From: a virus | Virus record (IMG/VR): IMGVR_UViG_3300034374_004725 | Location: 1-28,826 of that record | DNA length: 28,826 nucleotides | Reading direction: 5' to 3' (one strand) | Shown here: in pieces, positions 27,953-28,826 of the stretch | Numbering within the stretch: the first letter of the stretch is position 1 | Layout of the letters: each line of letters begins with the position of its first letter | Notes under the pieces: model-generated | The model's input: only the letters and a program-made list of their open reading frames with translations | Database searches by the model: none | Told to the model about the DNA's origin: nothing | Made by a program: the position numbers and the translations under genes

Positions 27953-28826
27953 ATGACAGGAATTAAAGATTACTCAAGCACAGCAGCAAATAACACATCA
28001 GTAGGAGGAGTTAGTATTGCAGAAGGTATGTTACCTTCTAATATTAATAATGCAATAAGAGCTATTCTTGCAGACACTAGAGAATGGTATAACGATAGCC
28101 AATGGATTATTTATGGAGATGGAGATGCATCATTTACATTTGCTTATGCTAGTGCAACTTCATTTACAGTAGCAGGAGTTGACGTAACATCTTTCTATCA
28201 TGCTAATCGTAGAGTAAGAGCTGTAGGTTCATCTACAGGAACTATTTACGGAACCATTAGCTCATCTTCATTTTCTACAAACACAACTGTAAATGTTACT
28301 TGGGATTCTGGATCATTACAAAATGAATCAATAACTATTTATGTAGCAGCTTTATCTGGAACCAATACTTCTATTCCAACAAATTCAGTCACTACTTCTA
28401 TATTGGTAGATGGTTCTGTTACTACTGCAAAAATAGCAGCAGATGCAGTTACTAATGCAAAAATTGCTGATGACAGTATTGACTCAGAACATTATGTAGA
28501 TGGTTCTATTGATACTCAACATATTGCTGATGCTCAAATTACAACTGCTAAAATTAATGATAGTGCTGTAACAAGTGCTAAGATTGCAGATGGAACAATT
28601 ATTAATGCTGACATTAATGCTAGTGCTGCAATTGACGCAACTAAAATCCATGATGGTACAATTTCAAATACAGAATTTGGTTACTTAAATAATGTAACAT
28701 CTAATATCCAAACTCAATTAGATGCTAAACTTGTTAAAGCAAATAACTTATCTGATTTAACAAATGCTGCTACAGCAAGAACAAACTTAGGTGTAGCAAT
28801 TGGAACTAACGTACAAGCATATGATG
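27953..28826 (+). CDS. Tail fibre protein, N-terminal part
   Basis: The gene starts at ATG 27953 and is open to the window end (291 codons). The N terminus (DYSSTAANNTSVGGVSIAEG and LPSNINNAIRAILADTREWY) is a conserved virion-attachment domain of marine podovirus fibres. A beta domain (SFTFAYASATSFTVAGVDV) follows, then a nine-copy ten-residue repeat at 28409-28681 and a transition (YLNNVTSNIQTQLDAK) typical of trimeric fibre shafts. The receptor-binding end lies outside the window. Confidence 0.85.
   Translation, partial: MTGIKDYSSTAANNTSVGGVSIAEGMLPSNINNAIRAILADTREWYNDSQWIIYGDGDASFTFAYASATSFTVAGVDVTSFYHANRRVRAVGSSTGTIYGTISSSSFSTNTTVNVTWDSGSLQNESITIYVAALSGTNTSIPTNSVTTSILVDGSVTTAKIAADAVTNAKIADDSIDSEHYVDGSIDTQHIADAQITTAKINDSAVTSAKIADGTIINADINASAAIDATKIHDGTISNTEFGYLNNVTSNIQTQLDAKLVKANNLSDLTNAATARTNLGVAIGTNVQAYD
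28409..28681 (+). repeat. Nine decapeptide repeats in tail fibre
   Basis: The coding sequence repeats every 30 bases, with consensus D-x-x-[IV]-x-x-x-x-I-x: for example DGSVTTAKIA, ADAVTNAKIA, DGSIDTQHIA, DAQITTAKIN, DSAVTSAKIA and DGTIINADIN. One copy is eleven residues long. These beta-helical or triple-stranded shaft repeats set fibre length. The copies are diverged at the DNA level. Confidence 0.8.

Noticed and set aside
1-28826. CRISPR arrays, insertion sequences, integrase attachment sites
   Set aside because: No regularly spaced repeats, transposase motifs or tRNA-like attachment sequence were seen on either strand.

Overview
The window is part of an AT-rich genome of a tailed, podovirus-type marine bacteriophage. 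It carries a complete head-and-packaging module (terminase small and large subunits, a P22-size portal, scaffold, major capsid protein, adaptor, tail nozzle protein, start of a tail fibre), a large internal virion protein, a lysis cassette, and a long opposing operon of small early or replication genes. The gene content and extreme AT bias recall phages of SAR11-type marine bacteria (HTVC010P-like podoviruses and uncultured marine relatives). That affiliation is inference from recognised families, not from a search. Both ends of the window cut genes, so several kilobases are missing, probably the rest of the tail fibre and internal virion genes.

Layout: 1-6060, rightward late genes: end of one virion gene, a 1103-residue internal virion protein, a metallophosphoesterase, a lysozyme-like protein, two small basic proteins, a holin-like protein and a small zinc ribbon. 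6020-15942, leftward early/replication operon of about 30 mostly tiny genes, including DUF3310, an SSB-like protein, a PD-(D/E)XK exonuclease, a protein with the DnaA DNA-binding domain, DUF6915-like and DUF932 proteins, a ribbon-helix-helix-like protein, an Xre-type regulator and three membrane microproteins. A rightward island (8907-9810: HNH nuclease plus two small genes) interrupts this operon. 15943-16299, divergent control region with a palindromic double -10 element, a GC-rich hairpin-forming block and repeated motifs. 16300-28826, rightward late operon: nine small, mostly basic proteins, then packaging, capsid and tail genes.

No DNA polymerase, RNA polymerase, helicase, primase or integrase is visible. 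Replication therefore appears to rely on the host, with phage-encoded exonuclease, SSB-like and DnaA-domain proteins as adaptors, unless those enzymes lie outside the window. Late genes are chained by one-base TAATG stop/start overlaps. Many early genes instead have strong Shine-Dalgarno sequences, several of them preceded by a compact hairpin. The most unusual features are the control region at 15964-16274, the repeated hairpin-plus-AAGAAAGGAT leaders, the array of tiny basic proteins before the terminase, and the reversed HNH island with its large inverted repeat and an abutting convergent gene end. All functional names come from reading motifs by eye.
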